Assembly (NCBI GenBank): GCA_038745585.1
Contig: JBCDLH010000001.1
Location: 496,001 to 560,000, forward strand
From: HLUCCA09 sp038745585
GTDB taxonomy: Bacteria; Pseudomonadota; Alphaproteobacteria; Rhodobacterales; Rhodobacteraceae
Length of the DNA: 64,000 nucleotides
Direction of reading: 5' to 3'
Positions 32,865 to 41,277 of this stretch are shown here, one piece after another. The translations under genes were made by a program, and so were the position numbers. Within the stretch, counting starts at the first letter, position 1. The number at the start of each line of letters is the position of its first letter. The notes under the pieces are model-generated. The model worked only from the letters and a program-made list of their open reading frames with translations, was not told where the DNA came from and did not search any database.

Positions 32865-34886
32865 ATGACCGCGTACCCGCATCTGCTCGCGCCGCTCGAT
32901 CTGGGGCATATCACGCTGCCCAACCGAGTGCTGATGGGCTCGATGCATACCGGTCTCGAAGAGGTCGGCGATTGGCAGCGGATCGCGCGCTTTTACGCCG
33001 AGCGGGCGGAGGGCGAGGTCGCGCTGATGGTTACGGGCGGGATGGCGCCGAACCGCGAGGGCGGCGTGCTGCCGGGAGCGGCGGGACTCTTTAAGCCTAA
33101 GGACATCGCCAACCACCGGATCGTCACCGACGCAACGCACGCAGCGGGCGGGCGTATCGCGATGCAGATCCTCCATGCCGGGCGCTATGCCTATTCGCCG
33201 GAAGCCGTTGCGCCCTCTGCGATCAAGTCGCCCATCTCGCCCTTTCCGCCGGCAGAGCTCGACGCGGCGGGGATCGAAAAGCAGATCGCCGATATCGCGA
33301 CCGCGGCCGCCCGCGCGCGCGAGGCCGGCTATGACGGCGTCGAGATCATGGGGTCGGAGGGCTATCTGCTGAACCAGTTCCTCGTGGCCCATACCAACAA
33401 ACGCACCGATTGCTGGGGCGGCAGCTATGAGAACCGGATGCGATTGCCCGTCGAGGTGGTACGGCGGGTGCGGGCGACGGTCGGCCCCGATTTCATCGTG
33501 ATCTACCGGCTCTCGATGATTGATCTCGTGCCTAACGGCTCGAGCTGGGAGGAGGTCGTTCGCCTGGCGAGGGCTATCGAAGCGGCAGGGGCCACCCTGA
33601 TCAATACTGGGATTGGCTGGCACGAGGCGCGCATTCCCACGATCGCGACCTCGGTGCCCCGTCGCGCCTTTGCCTGGGTCACGAAACGGCTGATGGGCGA
33701 AGTCTCAATCCCGCTTATCACGTCGAACCGGATCAACACGCCCGAGGTCGCCGAAGACGTCCTCGCCGAACGCTGCGCTGACATGGTGTCGATGGCGCGG
33801 CCGTTCCTTGCCGATGCCGGCTTTGTCCGCAAAGCGCGAGAGGGGCGGGCGGCCGAGATCGCGCCCTGCATCGCCTGCAACCAGGCCTGCCTCGACCACA
33901 CATTCGAGCTCAAAGTGTCGTCGTGCCTTGTGAACCCTCGCGCCTGCCACGAGACTGAGCTGCGCTATGCCCGGGCGGACGTGCCGCGGCGGATCGCCGT
34001 CGTCGGCGCCGGGCCCGCGGGGCTTTCTGCGGCGCTGGTCGCGGCAGAGCGGGGGCATGCTGTCACGGTGTTTGAGCGGGACAAGCGGATCGGCGGTCAG
34101 CTCAACATGGCGCGCCGGATCCCCGGCAAGGAGGAGTTTCACGGGCTGGTCGGCTGGTTTGAAACGATGCTCGGCGTGCGAGGGGTAACGCTGCGGCTCG
34201 GAGAGCGCGCGACGCCCGATACGCTCGCGGCCTATGACGAGGTGATCCTTGCGACCGGTGTCTTGCCGCGCGATCCCGGTATCGACGGCGGATCGGGGCC
34301 GAACGTGTTGAACTATATCGACGTGCTGCGCGGCAATGCGCCCGTGGGCCAACGCGTCGCCATTGTCGGGGCCGGCGGTATCGGCTTTGACGTGGCGCAA
34401 TTTCTTGCCCATGGGCCGGGGCACAGCGCCAGCGAAGACCTTGCGCGCTGGCGTCGGCTCTGGGGCGTCGCCGATCCCACGGAGGCGCGCGGCGGCCTCT
34501 CGCCCGAAGGCCCGCAACCCGCGCGTGCGGCGCGGCAAATCACGCTCCTGCAACGCAAGGCCGAAAAGCCAGGCAAGCGCCTGGGCAAGACGACGGGCTG
34601 GATCCACCGGGCAGAGCTTAAGTTGCTTGGTGTCACGATGCGGTCGGGCGTCTCCTATCGCCACATTGCACCACAGGGTCTTTGGATCGGCACCGATGCG
34701 GGGGAGGAGCTCTTGGAGGTTGACACCGTCGTGCTCTGTGCCGGGCAAGTGCCGGAGCGCGCGCTCGCCGATCGGCTCCACGAGGAAGGCATCGCGCACC
34801 ATGTGATTGGCGGGGCGGATGTCGCCGCCGAGCTCGACGCCAAGCGGGCGATCGACCAAGGGGCACGGCTGGCGGCGACGCTATAG
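32865..34886 (+). CDS. fadH: 2,4-dienoyl-CoA reductase (NADPH) FadH
   Basis: 673-residue flavo-iron-sulfur enzyme that reduces 2,4-dienoyl-CoA during unsaturated fatty-acid breakdown. The N-terminal FMN barrel begins PHLLAPLDLGHITLPNRVLMGSMHTGL, as in E. coli FadH. The [4Fe-4S] ligand cluster is CIACNQACLDH...SSCLVNPRAC (around 340-370), and the C-terminal FAD and NADPH domains have GAGPAGLSAALVAAERGHA and IVGAGGIGFDVAQ. The length matches the 672-residue E. coli enzyme. ATG 32865 has GGGAGGA upstream. A LysR gene follows 336 bp downstream but may not regulate it. Confidence 0.96.
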   Translation: MTAYPHLLAPLDLGHITLPNRVLMGSMHTGLEEVGDWQRIARFYAERAEGEVALMVTGGMAPNREGGVLPGAAGLFKPKDIANHRIVTDATHAAGGRIAMQILHAGRYAYSPEAVAPSAIKSPISPFPPAELDAAGIEKQIADIATAAARAREAGYDGVEIMGSEGYLLNQFLVAHTNKRTDCWGGSYENRMRLPVEVVRRVRATVGPDFIVIYRLSMIDLVPNGSSWEEVVRLARAIEAAGATLINTGIGWHEARIPTIATSVPRRAFAWVTKRLMGEVSIPLITSNRINTPEVAEDVLAERCADMVSMARPFLADAGFVRKAREGRAAEIAPCIACNQACLDHTFELKVSSCLVNPRACHETELRYARADVPRRIAVVGAGPAGLSAALVAAERGHAVTVFERDKRIGGQLNMARRIPGKEEFHGLVGWFETMLGVRGVTLRLGERATPDTLAAYDEVILATGVLPRDPGIDGGSGPNVLNYIDVLRGNAPVGQRVAIVGAGGIGFDVAQFLAHGPGHSASEDLARWRRLWGVADPTEARGGLSPEGPQPARAARQITLLQRKAEKPGKRLGKTTGWIHRAELKLLGVTMRSGVSYRHIAPQGLWIGTDAGEELLEVDTVVLCAGQVPERALADRLHEEGIAHHVIGGADVAAELDAKRAIDQGARLAATL

Positions 34887-35222
34887 GGGCGTTGGCTCGG
34901 GCGGCGGGCGCGTGGCGGGCCGATTGCCCAGCCGAGGCGCGAGCCGGCGAGCCGGTGTCGCAGGCCGGGATGTGGCGCTCTTGCGGCGCTGCCCCAAAGC
35001 CGCCGTAAGCCGTTAACATCGCACAAACCCAAGCGGGCAAAGGAGAACCTGCACCCGACCCTGGCCAGTCTGCCGCTTCCGCTCCCGCCCCGCGCGAGTT
35101 TCCAGGCTGGAACCTTACCCAACCAAACCGATCTATTGTCGCGCGTTCGTCCCACTCGTGCCGTATTTGACGCCGATCACCCGCTCTCAGACACCCGTGG
35201 GGGCGGTTGTCCGGGGATACGA
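34887..35222. other. 336 bp intergenic region before the LysR gene
   Basis: No gene visible; the reading frames here are short and Arg-rich. It should contain the LysR gene promoter. A purine-rich AAAGGAGAACC stretch at 35039-35049 looks like a Shine-Dalgarno but no fitting ORF follows. No clear hairpin or repeat. Confidence 0.45.
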
Positions 35223-36128
35223 ATGGATAGACTGACTGAAATGGAAGCCTTTGCCACGGTCGTGGACCAGGGAGGCTTTACCGACGCTGCCAAGAAGATG
35301 GGCATTTCGAAGTCCGCTGTCTCCAAGCATGTGTCCTCGCTCGAAGCGCGCCTTGGCGCACGTCTGCTCAACCGAACGACGCGGCGCGTTTCGCCCACCG
35401 AAATCGGGCTCGCCTATTACGACCGTGCACGGCGCGTGCTCAACGATGCGGGCGAGGCAGATGCACTGGTGACATCGATGCAGTCGGCCCCGTCGGGCCT
35501 TCTGCGGATCTCGGTCGCGACCGATTTTGGCGTCAATCACCTTTCCCCGATCCTCGGGGACTTCCTTGCCGAGTACCCCGACATCACCGTCAATATGGTC
35601 CTTAACAATCGCTATGTGGAGCTGATCTCGGAAGGCTTTGACATGGCGATCCGCATTGGCGAGCTTGAGGACAGCACGCTGCGCGCCCGCAAGCTTGCCA
35701 CGACGACCAAGCGGATGATCGCGTCGCCAAACTATTTCCAGGCCTATGGCCGCCCGATGCGGATCGACGACCTGAATGAGCACAAGCTTCTGCACTACTC
35801 AAATCAGTCGGCGGGCAACCTGTGGAAGATCATGGCGCCCTCGGGCGAGAAGCGACAGGTCCGCACGACGGGGTGGCTGACGGTGAACGACGGCCAATCG
35901 CTGCTCAACGCCGCGGTTGCCGGGCTCGGCATCGCCTACCTGCCGGATTTCCTCTACACCGACGCGCTGCGCGACGGTACGGTCGAAGAAGCGATCCCCG
36001 ATCTGCCGGTTGAGCCGCTTGGGATCTATGCTGTGTATCCTCCGGGGCGCTTTACGCAGCCGAAAGTCCGCGCTTTCATCGACTTCCTTGTCAAGCAATT
36101 CGCCGATCGCGTTGAAGGGCACTGGTAG
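35223..36128 (+). CDS. LysR-type transcriptional regulator
   Basis: 301-residue LTTR. The N-terminal winged helix begins MDRLTEMEAFATVVDQGGFT with SKSAVSKHVSSLEARLGARL as recognition-helix region, and the C-terminal substrate-binding domain spans about 90-300 (LLRISVATDFGVNHLSPIL). ATG 35223 fits the usual LTTR N-terminus; upstream codons would add a non-homologous leader. It is downstream of fadH on the same strand and convergent with the OmpA-like gene; target and inducer are unknown. Confidence 0.95.
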   Translation: MDRLTEMEAFATVVDQGGFTDAAKKMGISKSAVSKHVSSLEARLGARLLNRTTRRVSPTEIGLAYYDRARRVLNDAGEADALVTSMQSAPSGLLRISVATDFGVNHLSPILGDFLAEYPDITVNMVLNNRYVELISEGFDMAIRIGELEDSTLRARKLATTTKRMIASPNYFQAYGRPMRIDDLNEHKLLHYSNQSAGNLWKIMAPSGEKRQVRTTGWLTVNDGQSLLNAAVAGLGIAYLPDFLYTDALRDGTVEEAIPDLPVEPLGIYAVYPPGRFTQPKVRAFIDFLVKQFADRVEGHW

Positions 36129-36173
36129 GCCGCGGCGGCTCGGTCTCGCAGCCGCCTCTCCCTCTGCGCGTCC

Positions 36174-37100
36174 TCAAAGCGGCCCGTCAAGGATGACTTC
36201 GACACGCCGGTTGCGCTCGCGCCCCTCTGGCGTGGCATTGGGTATGAGCGGCGCGAGATAGCCCACCCCTTCGGACCGGATCCGTGCCCCGTCGATCCCA
36301 TACGCGTCGATGAGACGGGCCCGCACGGACGCGGCGCGGCGGCGCGAGAGCTCGATGTTCCCGCTCAGGGCGCCCTGCGCGTCGGTATGGCCGACAAGGA
36401 CGATCCGCTGTTCGGGGCGCGCATCGAGATAGGTGGCCAGGTCCTCAAGCGCGTCGAAGCGCCCATCCCCGAGTGCCGCCGAACCTGTCTCAAAGCTAAG
36501 CCCGGAGAGGACCGCGCGCCCTGCCGCCTCAAGCTCTGCGCCGAGATCGCCCTCTCCGAGTGCTCGCGCAACAGCCCCAAGGCCGGCGCGCGGCGCAGTT
36601 GCCGCGCCTGGGCGCACATCCGTGACTTGGACAAAGCCCAGCGCGTCGGATCGGCTGACCATGATCGTGACCCAGGCGGTGCCTTCCTCCGTCGCGGTCT
36701 GGGCGGCAAGAAAACGGTAGTCTCCGAGGTCCACAAACATCTCAGGCGGGGGCAGCGTGTCGGTTGCAAAGCGAAACTCGAAACCGCCACAGCCCCGCGC
36801 CTCACAGCTCAGGAGCAGGGCATAGCCCGCCTCCGTCAGCGCGTCGCGCAAAGGCGCGAGAATTTGCTCGGTGGTCATGCCCGGAGAGCCGATCTGCCAC
36901 ACGCGTCGCCGGACATCGCCCTCGGCCCGGATCGACTGAACCTCGCCCGCCTGCCAGACCGTAACGGGCACGCGCACGGTCGTTGCCGGTACGCTCTCTT
37001 GTACGACTTGGCGCGCGGTAACCGGCAGAGCAACTTCGAGGGACTGCGCCAAGGCCGGACCGCAGGCAAGCGCGGCGAGGCACGCCCCGCGCCAGATCAT
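36174..37100 (-). CDS. OmpA-family protein with C-terminal peptidoglycan-binding domain
   Basis: 308-residue exported protein. Signal peptide MIWRGACLAALACGPALAQS (cleavage about 19). The N-terminal two-thirds match no known domain. The C-terminal about 110 residues form an OmpA-like domain: IVLVGHTDAQGALSGNIELS, SRRRAASVRARLIDAYGID and EGRERNRRVEVIL carry the Asp and Arg residues that bind diaminopimelate in peptidoglycan. Start ATG overlaps the upstream GNAT stop (ATGA). Third gene of a coupled CinA-like/GNAT/OmpA set. Confidence 0.9.
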   Translation of the reverse strand: MIWRGACLAALACGPALAQSLEVALPVTARQVVQESVPATTVRVPVTVWQAGEVQSIRAEGDVRRRVWQIGSPGMTTEQILAPLRDALTEAGYALLLSCEARGCGGFEFRFATDTLPPPEMFVDLGDYRFLAAQTATEEGTAWVTIMVSRSDALGFVQVTDVRPGAATAPRAGLGAVARALGEGDLGAELEAAGRAVLSGLSFETGSAALGDGRFDALEDLATYLDARPEQRIVLVGHTDAQGALSGNIELSRRRAASVRARLIDAYGIDGARIRSEGVGYLAPLIPNATPEGRERNRRVEVILDGPL

Positions 37101-37870
37101 CCGCTCTGGCTGGCCGTTGGGGCGGGCTCTTGCCCACGACCGCTCAAGCGGTAGTGATAGGATGTGACATCCCGCAATCCGAGGCCGCGATAGAGCGCCA
37201 GCGCAGGCATGTTGGCCCGCGTGACGAGGACCGCGAGCGCTTCGGCCCCCTGCTGCGCGGCCCAGCGCACGGCGGCCACCATAAGGGCACGGCCGAGCCC
37301 CGACCGCCGATGCGTCGCTGCGACTTCGAGGGCGTGGACCATCGCAAGCCGTCCGTGGCAGGCGGCAAAGGCCGTGGCCGCCGGCGCGTCTCCCGCGCGG
37401 CCGAGAAAAGCAACGCGTGGCCCCGCGACCCGGTTCATCACCGCGAGCCGGCCGGGCCCGATCCCGCCCGCGGCCCAGATTTCTCGCTGGCGGGCAAGGG
37501 GCGGCCAGGCGACCTCGAACGCCATAAGCGGCGGGAGCGTTGCGGGCAAAGCACGAAGCGGAGCGAGCAGGCCGAGCGTCGGATCGACCTTCGTGTACCC
37601 GCGCGCCTCAAGCGCTGCGTCGAGCCCGTCCTCTCCCTCCCGCACCATCACAAGAGGGGGCTGGCCCAGGGCCATCTGCTTGCGCTCCATCGCGCGCAAG
37701 CCCGCCTCGGGCGCCATCCGCTTGGCCGCAGAAACGCGCTGACCGCCGCCGCGGCCTTCGCCCACGCGCCAGCCATCCGCATCGTGGCACTTTGCCGGCG
37801 GCCAGGTCGCCTCCAGCGTCGCAAAGATCTCGGCTTTGCCGATCTTGGGGGCCGGCGCAACCGCTGTCAC
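37097..37870 (-). CDS. GNAT family N-acetyltransferase with N-terminal extension
   Basis: 257 residues. The last about 130 residues hold the GNAT fold: VHALEVAATHRRSGLGRALM with its acetyl-CoA loop, followed by TRANMPALALYRGLGLRDV. The N-terminal about 120 residues (KIGKAEIFATLEATWPPA) resemble a second, degenerate GNAT-like half, as in tandem-GNAT proteins. Acceptor unknown. Coupled on both sides by ATGA overlaps (with the CinA-like gene upstream and the OmpA-like gene downstream). Confidence 0.85.
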   Translation of the reverse strand: MTAVAPAPKIGKAEIFATLEATWPPAKCHDADGWRVGEGRGGGQRVSAAKRMAPEAGLRAMERKQMALGQPPLVMVREGEDGLDAALEARGYTKVDPTLGLLAPLRALPATLPPLMAFEVAWPPLARQREIWAAGGIGPGRLAVMNRVAGPRVAFLGRAGDAPAATAFAACHGRLAMVHALEVAATHRRSGLGRALMVAAVRWAAQQGAEALAVLVTRANMPALALYRGLGLRDVTSYHYRLSGRGQEPAPTASQSG

Positions 37871-38610
37871 CGGAGTGCCTCGGGGAAGAGCCCGGCCAGC
37901 TCTGCCATGGCCGCGTCGAGGCGGCTGGGATCTGTGCCTCGTATGACTACCGTCGCGCCATAGGCGCCGTTGCGATAGGTCGGATAGCAGCCAACGGAAA
38001 GCTCCGCATAGCGCAGGGCAAGCTCGGCCAGGGGGGCGGCGATGTCGCCCTCGCCACGCGGAACGTCGAGTGATTGGGACAGCATGGGCGGCCCGCCCGT
38101 CAGCGTCGGCAGGACAGAGGCGACCATTGCCTGAAAGACGCTTGGAACCCCCGCCATCACATGGACATTGCCCATGCGAAAGCCGGGCGCGGCGCTGATC
38201 GGGTTGTCGATGAGATCGGCGCCTTGGGGCACGCGGGCCATGCGCAGGCGCGCAGCGTTGAGCTCAATCCCTTGCGTGTCATAGTGCGCCTGCAGGCGCG
38301 TTCGGGCATCCTCACGGACACCGATCTCGGCCCCGAAGGCCTCGGCGATGGCGTCGGCGGTGATGTCCTCGTGGGTTGGCCCAATCCCGCCCGAGGTAAA
38401 GACAGTGTCCCAGCGCTCCGAAAGCGCCCGCACGGCGGCCACGATCTCGGCCCGGACATCGGCGACCATCCGCACCTCGCAGAGCGCGATGCCGTGCTTT
38501 GTCAGCTCCTGTGCGAGGTGGTGCATATTGGCGTCGCGCGTTCGCCCCGAGAGAATCTCATCGCCGATGACGAGCATCGCGGCGCTCGGTTGGGCGGTGT
38601 GGGAAGACAT
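37867..38610 (-). CDS. CinA-like competence/damage protein, MoCF-domain only
   Basis: 247-residue protein with the molybdopterin-binding-like (MoCF) fold of CinA. The conserved segments AAMLVIGDEILSGRTRDANM, VFTSGGIGPTHEDITADAIA and FRMGNVHVMAGVPSVFQAM match the N-terminal CinA domain that hydrolyses ADP-ribose in some members. The C-terminal nicotinamide-nucleotide deamidase domain is missing. Start ATG 38610 with GAGGAG upstream. First gene of a coupled operon with a GNAT and an OmpA-like gene; divergent from sfsA. Confidence 0.9.
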   Translation of the reverse strand: MSSHTAQPSAAMLVIGDEILSGRTRDANMHHLAQELTKHGIALCEVRMVADVRAEIVAAVRALSERWDTVFTSGGIGPTHEDITADAIAEAFGAEIGVREDARTRLQAHYDTQGIELNAARLRMARVPQGADLIDNPISAAPGFRMGNVHVMAGVPSVFQAMVASVLPTLTGGPPMLSQSLDVPRGEGDIAAPLAELALRYAELSVGCYPTYRNGAYGATVVIRGTDPSRLDAAMAELAGLFPEALR

Positions 38611-38697
38611 GGGGCTCCTCGGGGTCGTGGATTGCGGAACGGCAGCGGCCGGGCTGTTGGCTTGTATGGCTGCGGCAAGCTGTATAGGGCGCGCGCC

Positions 38698-39417
38698 ATG
38701 CGTTTTCCAACCCCGCTCGTTCCCGCGCGGCTTATCCGCCGGTATAATCGCTTCCTCGCCGATGCGGTTCTCGAGGGCTCGGGCGAAGCTGTGACCGCCC
38801 ATTGCCCGAATCCAGGCTCGATGATGGGCCTGAAGGCGCCCGGATTGCGGATCTGGCTCGAGCCGGATGACGATCCGAAAAAGAAGCTCAAATATGGTTG
38901 GCGTCTGGTCGAGCTTCCGGACGGGCATTGGTCGGGCATCGATACCGCCGTGCCCAACCGCGTCGTCAAAGAGGCGCTGGAGACCCGCGCCGTGCCGGCC
39001 CTCGCCGCGTATGGCGGCGTGCGGGCCGAGGTAAAGTATGGGCGCGCGAGCCGGGTGGACTTTCTTTTGAGCGAGGCCGGACTGCCTGACGCCTATGTCG
39101 AAGTCAAAAATGTGCATCTGAGGCGCGCGGCAGACTGGGCCGAGTTTCCCGACAGCGTGACGGCGCGCGGTGTCAAGCATCTTGGCGAATTGACCGCCAT
39201 GGTGCGGGACGGCCACCGAGCGGTCATGCTCTATCTTGTGCAACGGACCGATTGTGCACGGCTGAAGATGGCCGCCGATCTCGACCCGGCCTATGCCGCA
39301 GCCTTCGATGCGGCTCGGGCTGCCGGGGTCGAGATGCTTTGTCATGGCACGGAGATCGACACCGCCTCGGTTCGGCTCGGTCCGTCGCTTCCTGTCGATC
39401 CCGGCGCGCAGAGCTGA
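38698..39417 (+). CDS. sfsA: DNA/RNA nuclease SfsA family protein
   Basis: 239-residue SfsA protein. The family pattern is clear: LVPARLIRRYNRFLADAVLE at the N-terminus, TAHCPNPGSMMGL, then VKYGRASRVDFLL and PDAYVEVKNVHL, the PD-(D/E)xK-like nuclease core, and FPDSVTARGVKHLGEL. SfsA was named as a sugar fermentation stimulator and binds DNA; nuclease activity is proposed from the fold. Start ATG 38698. Divergent from the CinA-like gene, 87 bp apart, and followed by map. Confidence 0.95.
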   Translation: MRFPTPLVPARLIRRYNRFLADAVLEGSGEAVTAHCPNPGSMMGLKAPGLRIWLEPDDDPKKKLKYGWRLVELPDGHWSGIDTAVPNRVVKEALETRAVPALAAYGGVRAEVKYGRASRVDFLLSEAGLPDAYVEVKNVHLRRAADWAEFPDSVTARGVKHLGELTAMVRDGHRAVMLYLVQRTDCARLKMAADLDPAYAAAFDAARAAGVEMLCHGTEIDTASVRLGPSLPVDPGAQS

Positions 39418-39506
39418 GCACTACCTTTCACTCTGCACTGCAGCGCCCTATGTAACGCTCAAAGCGGCGAATTTCTGCCCAGCGACCATCCGAATAGGCC
39501 AAATCC

Positions 39507-40316
39507 GTGGACGAAGCGCGCAGCAAACTCACAAAGGACGGTATCCGCCTCTACGAACCGGCGGACTTTGGGGGCATGCGCCGCGCCGGCCGCCTCGCGG
39601 CCGAGATCTTGGATGCCGTCGCGCCGATGGTCTTCCCCGGCCAGACGACCGGCAAGATCGACGCTGAGATTGAGCGCCGGGTGAGCGGCGCCGGCGCAAC
39701 CTCGGCCACAATCGGCTATAAGGGCTATCAGCACGCGTCGTGTATCTCGGTCAACCACGTGGTCTGCCATGGCATCCCGGGCGACAAGATCCTCAAGGAC
39801 GGTGATATCCTCAACATCGACGTCACGGTGATCGTCGACGGTTGGTTTGGCGACACGTCGCGGATGTATGTCGCTGGCAAGCTCTCGCGCAAGCCCGAGC
39901 GGCTGATCGAGGTTACGCATGAGGCGTTGATGCGCGGGATTGCAGCGGTCAAGCCCGGCGCCGCCTTTGGCGACATCGGCCACGCGATTCAAAGCTTTGT
40001 GGAGAGCAATCGCATGTCCGTCGTGCGGGATTTCTGCGGCCACGGGCTCGGCCGCGTCTTTCATGCGCCGCCGAACGTGCTCCATTACGGGCGTCCGGGG
40101 ACGGGGCCTGTGCTCGAACCGGGGATGTTTTTCACGATCGAACCGATGGTCAATCTCGGGCGGCCGGAGACCAAGGTCTTGGCCGACGATTGGACCGCAG
40201 TCACACGCGATAAGTCGCTCTCGGCACAATTTGAGCATTCCATCGGTGTGACGTCGGAAGGCGTGGAGATTTTTACGCTGTCGCCTGCAGGGCTTTTTCA
40301 CCCGACCTACGGCTGA
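39507..40316 (+). CDS. map: Methionine aminopeptidase, type I
   Basis: 269-residue cobalt/iron-dependent enzyme that removes N-terminal Met from nascent proteins. Metal ligands are in the expected places: ILNIDVTVIVDGWFGDTSR (two Asp), CGHGLGRVFH (His), FTIEPMVN (Glu) and QFEHSIGVT (Glu). The pita-bread fold length fits type Ia. The start is GTG at 39507; no nearby ATG fits the frame. Follows sfsA by 89 bp. Confidence 0.96.
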   Translation: MDEARSKLTKDGIRLYEPADFGGMRRAGRLAAEILDAVAPMVFPGQTTGKIDAEIERRVSGAGATSATIGYKGYQHASCISVNHVVCHGIPGDKILKDGDILNIDVTVIVDGWFGDTSRMYVAGKLSRKPERLIEVTHEALMRGIAAVKPGAAFGDIGHAIQSFVESNRMSVVRDFCGHGLGRVFHAPPNVLHYGRPGTGPVLEPGMFFTIEPMVNLGRPETKVLADDWTAVTRDKSLSAQFEHSIGVTSEGVEIFTLSPAGLFHPTYG

Positions 40317-40358
40317 AGTTTCGCGGCCTTGCCATTGATGGACCCGCGGATCGCCGCG

Positions 40359-40559
40359 CTACTCGTCTTCGTTGTGCGACGCCTCGTCTTGCCACCGTTC
40401 CCACAGGAGGAGTAGGAGCGGGCGGCCGCCGAGCGAGCCGTGGATATCTCCCATCAGCACCGGACCGGTGGTGCGCCGTGGCGGTGCGCCGCCGGTGTCG
40501 GCTGCGGCGTCTGCCCGGGGGCGGAGGAAGAGGCTGGAGACGCGTGTTGCGACGGTCAT
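40359..40559 (-). CDS. Possible small hypothetical protein
   Basis: 66 codons, ATG 40559 to TAG 40359, opposite strand to map and convergent with it. The peptide has a basic N-terminus (MTVATRVSSLFLRPRADAAA), a central GPVLMGDIHGSLGGRPLL with some Gly, and an acidic end (WQDEASHNEDE). No family recognised. The Shine-Dalgarno is weak. In this GC content such a frame could be chance, so confidence is low; the Trp/Asp-rich tail and lack of Arg runs make it somewhat better than other short frames here. Confidence 0.33.
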   Translation of the reverse strand: MTVATRVSSLFLRPRADAAADTGGAPPRRTTGPVLMGDIHGSLGGRPLLLLLWERWQDEASHNEDE

Positions 40560-40612
40560 TGCGCAAAGTTAGCGCGCTGACCCGGGCGTGTCACGAGCGC
40601 AGAGGGGCGAGA

Positions 40613-40650
40613 TGCCTCCGGCGGCGATATTTGACGCAAGAAGAAGATGA
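40613..40650 (+). repeat. Dispersed intergenic repeat, ATATTTT subtype, copy 2
   Basis: TGCCTCCGGCGGCGATATTT then GACGCAAGAAGAAGATGA. Located 34 bp beyond the rsmD stop on the plus strand side. Belongs with 32711-32748 and 60875-60911. Confidence 0.75.
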
Positions 40651-40683
40651 CGGACGAAGAAGACATGGCCCGGACGCCCGGCA

Positions 40684-41241
40684 TCAGGGGGCGCGGAGCA
40701 GCGTCAAATGTGTTTCGCCGTAGCGCCGCGTATCGAGCAGCGTAAAGCCGTGGGGCGCAGGGTGGGCCGCGTTGTCTTCCAAGACGATGGTCGCCCCGGG
40801 GGCGAGCCAGCCGCCCGATCCGGCAGAGCCAAGGGCGCGGACGCCCAGGTCGGTGCCGTAGGGCGGATCGAGGAAGACAAGGTGAAACGTCTGGCCACGG
40901 GCGTCGCCGAGGCGCGTCGCATCGCGCCGCCAGACCTTGGCATTCCCCTGGGCCTTCGCGCGGACGATATTCTCTTGCAGCAGCGCGCGGGCCTTGGCGC
41001 CATCGTCGACAAAGGTCACTTCTGCGGCGCCGCGAGACAGGGCTTCCAAGCCCAATGCGCCCGTCCCTGCGAAAAGATCGAGGACGCGGGCACCGGTCAG
41101 CAAGACGTCGTCGCGTGCGTCGAGCAGGTTAAAGAGGCTCTCGCGGACACGGTCGGGCGTCGGGCGCAGATGCGCCGATGGGTCTCCCGGGCCAAGCGCT
41201 GCAAGGCGCAGCCCGCGGTTCTTGCCCGCGACGATCCGCAT
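40684..41241 (-). CDS. rsmD: 16S rRNA (guanine(966)-N2)-methyltransferase RsmD
   Basis: 185-residue rRNA methyltransferase. N-terminus MRIVAGKNRGLRL is diagnostic, RPTPDRVRESLFNLL follows, SAM loop LDLFAGTGALGLEALSRGA, and catalytic FLDPPYGTD. Size fits RsmD. It modifies G966 near the ribosomal P-site. Upstream of it (minus strand) lies the flavoprotein gene, 36 bp away, likely in one transcript. No coaD gene follows it here, although that pairing is common elsewhere. Confidence 0.95.
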   Translation of the reverse strand: MRIVAGKNRGLRLAALGPGDPSAHLRPTPDRVRESLFNLLDARDDVLLTGARVLDLFAGTGALGLEALSRGAAEVTFVDDGAKARALLQENIVRAKAQGNAKVWRRDATRLGDARGQTFHLVFLDPPYGTDLGVRALGSAGSGGWLAPGATIVLEDNAAHPAPHGFTLLDTRRYGETHLTLLRAP

Positions 41242-41277
41242 GCCTAGCGAAGCCCATTGGTGGCGCGGGCCACGGCG

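Noticed and set aside
40273..40566. 97-codon minus-strand frame overlapping the end of map
   Set aside because: Runs into the map 3' end and is Arg-rich; the 66-codon frame in another phase is a slightly better candidate.
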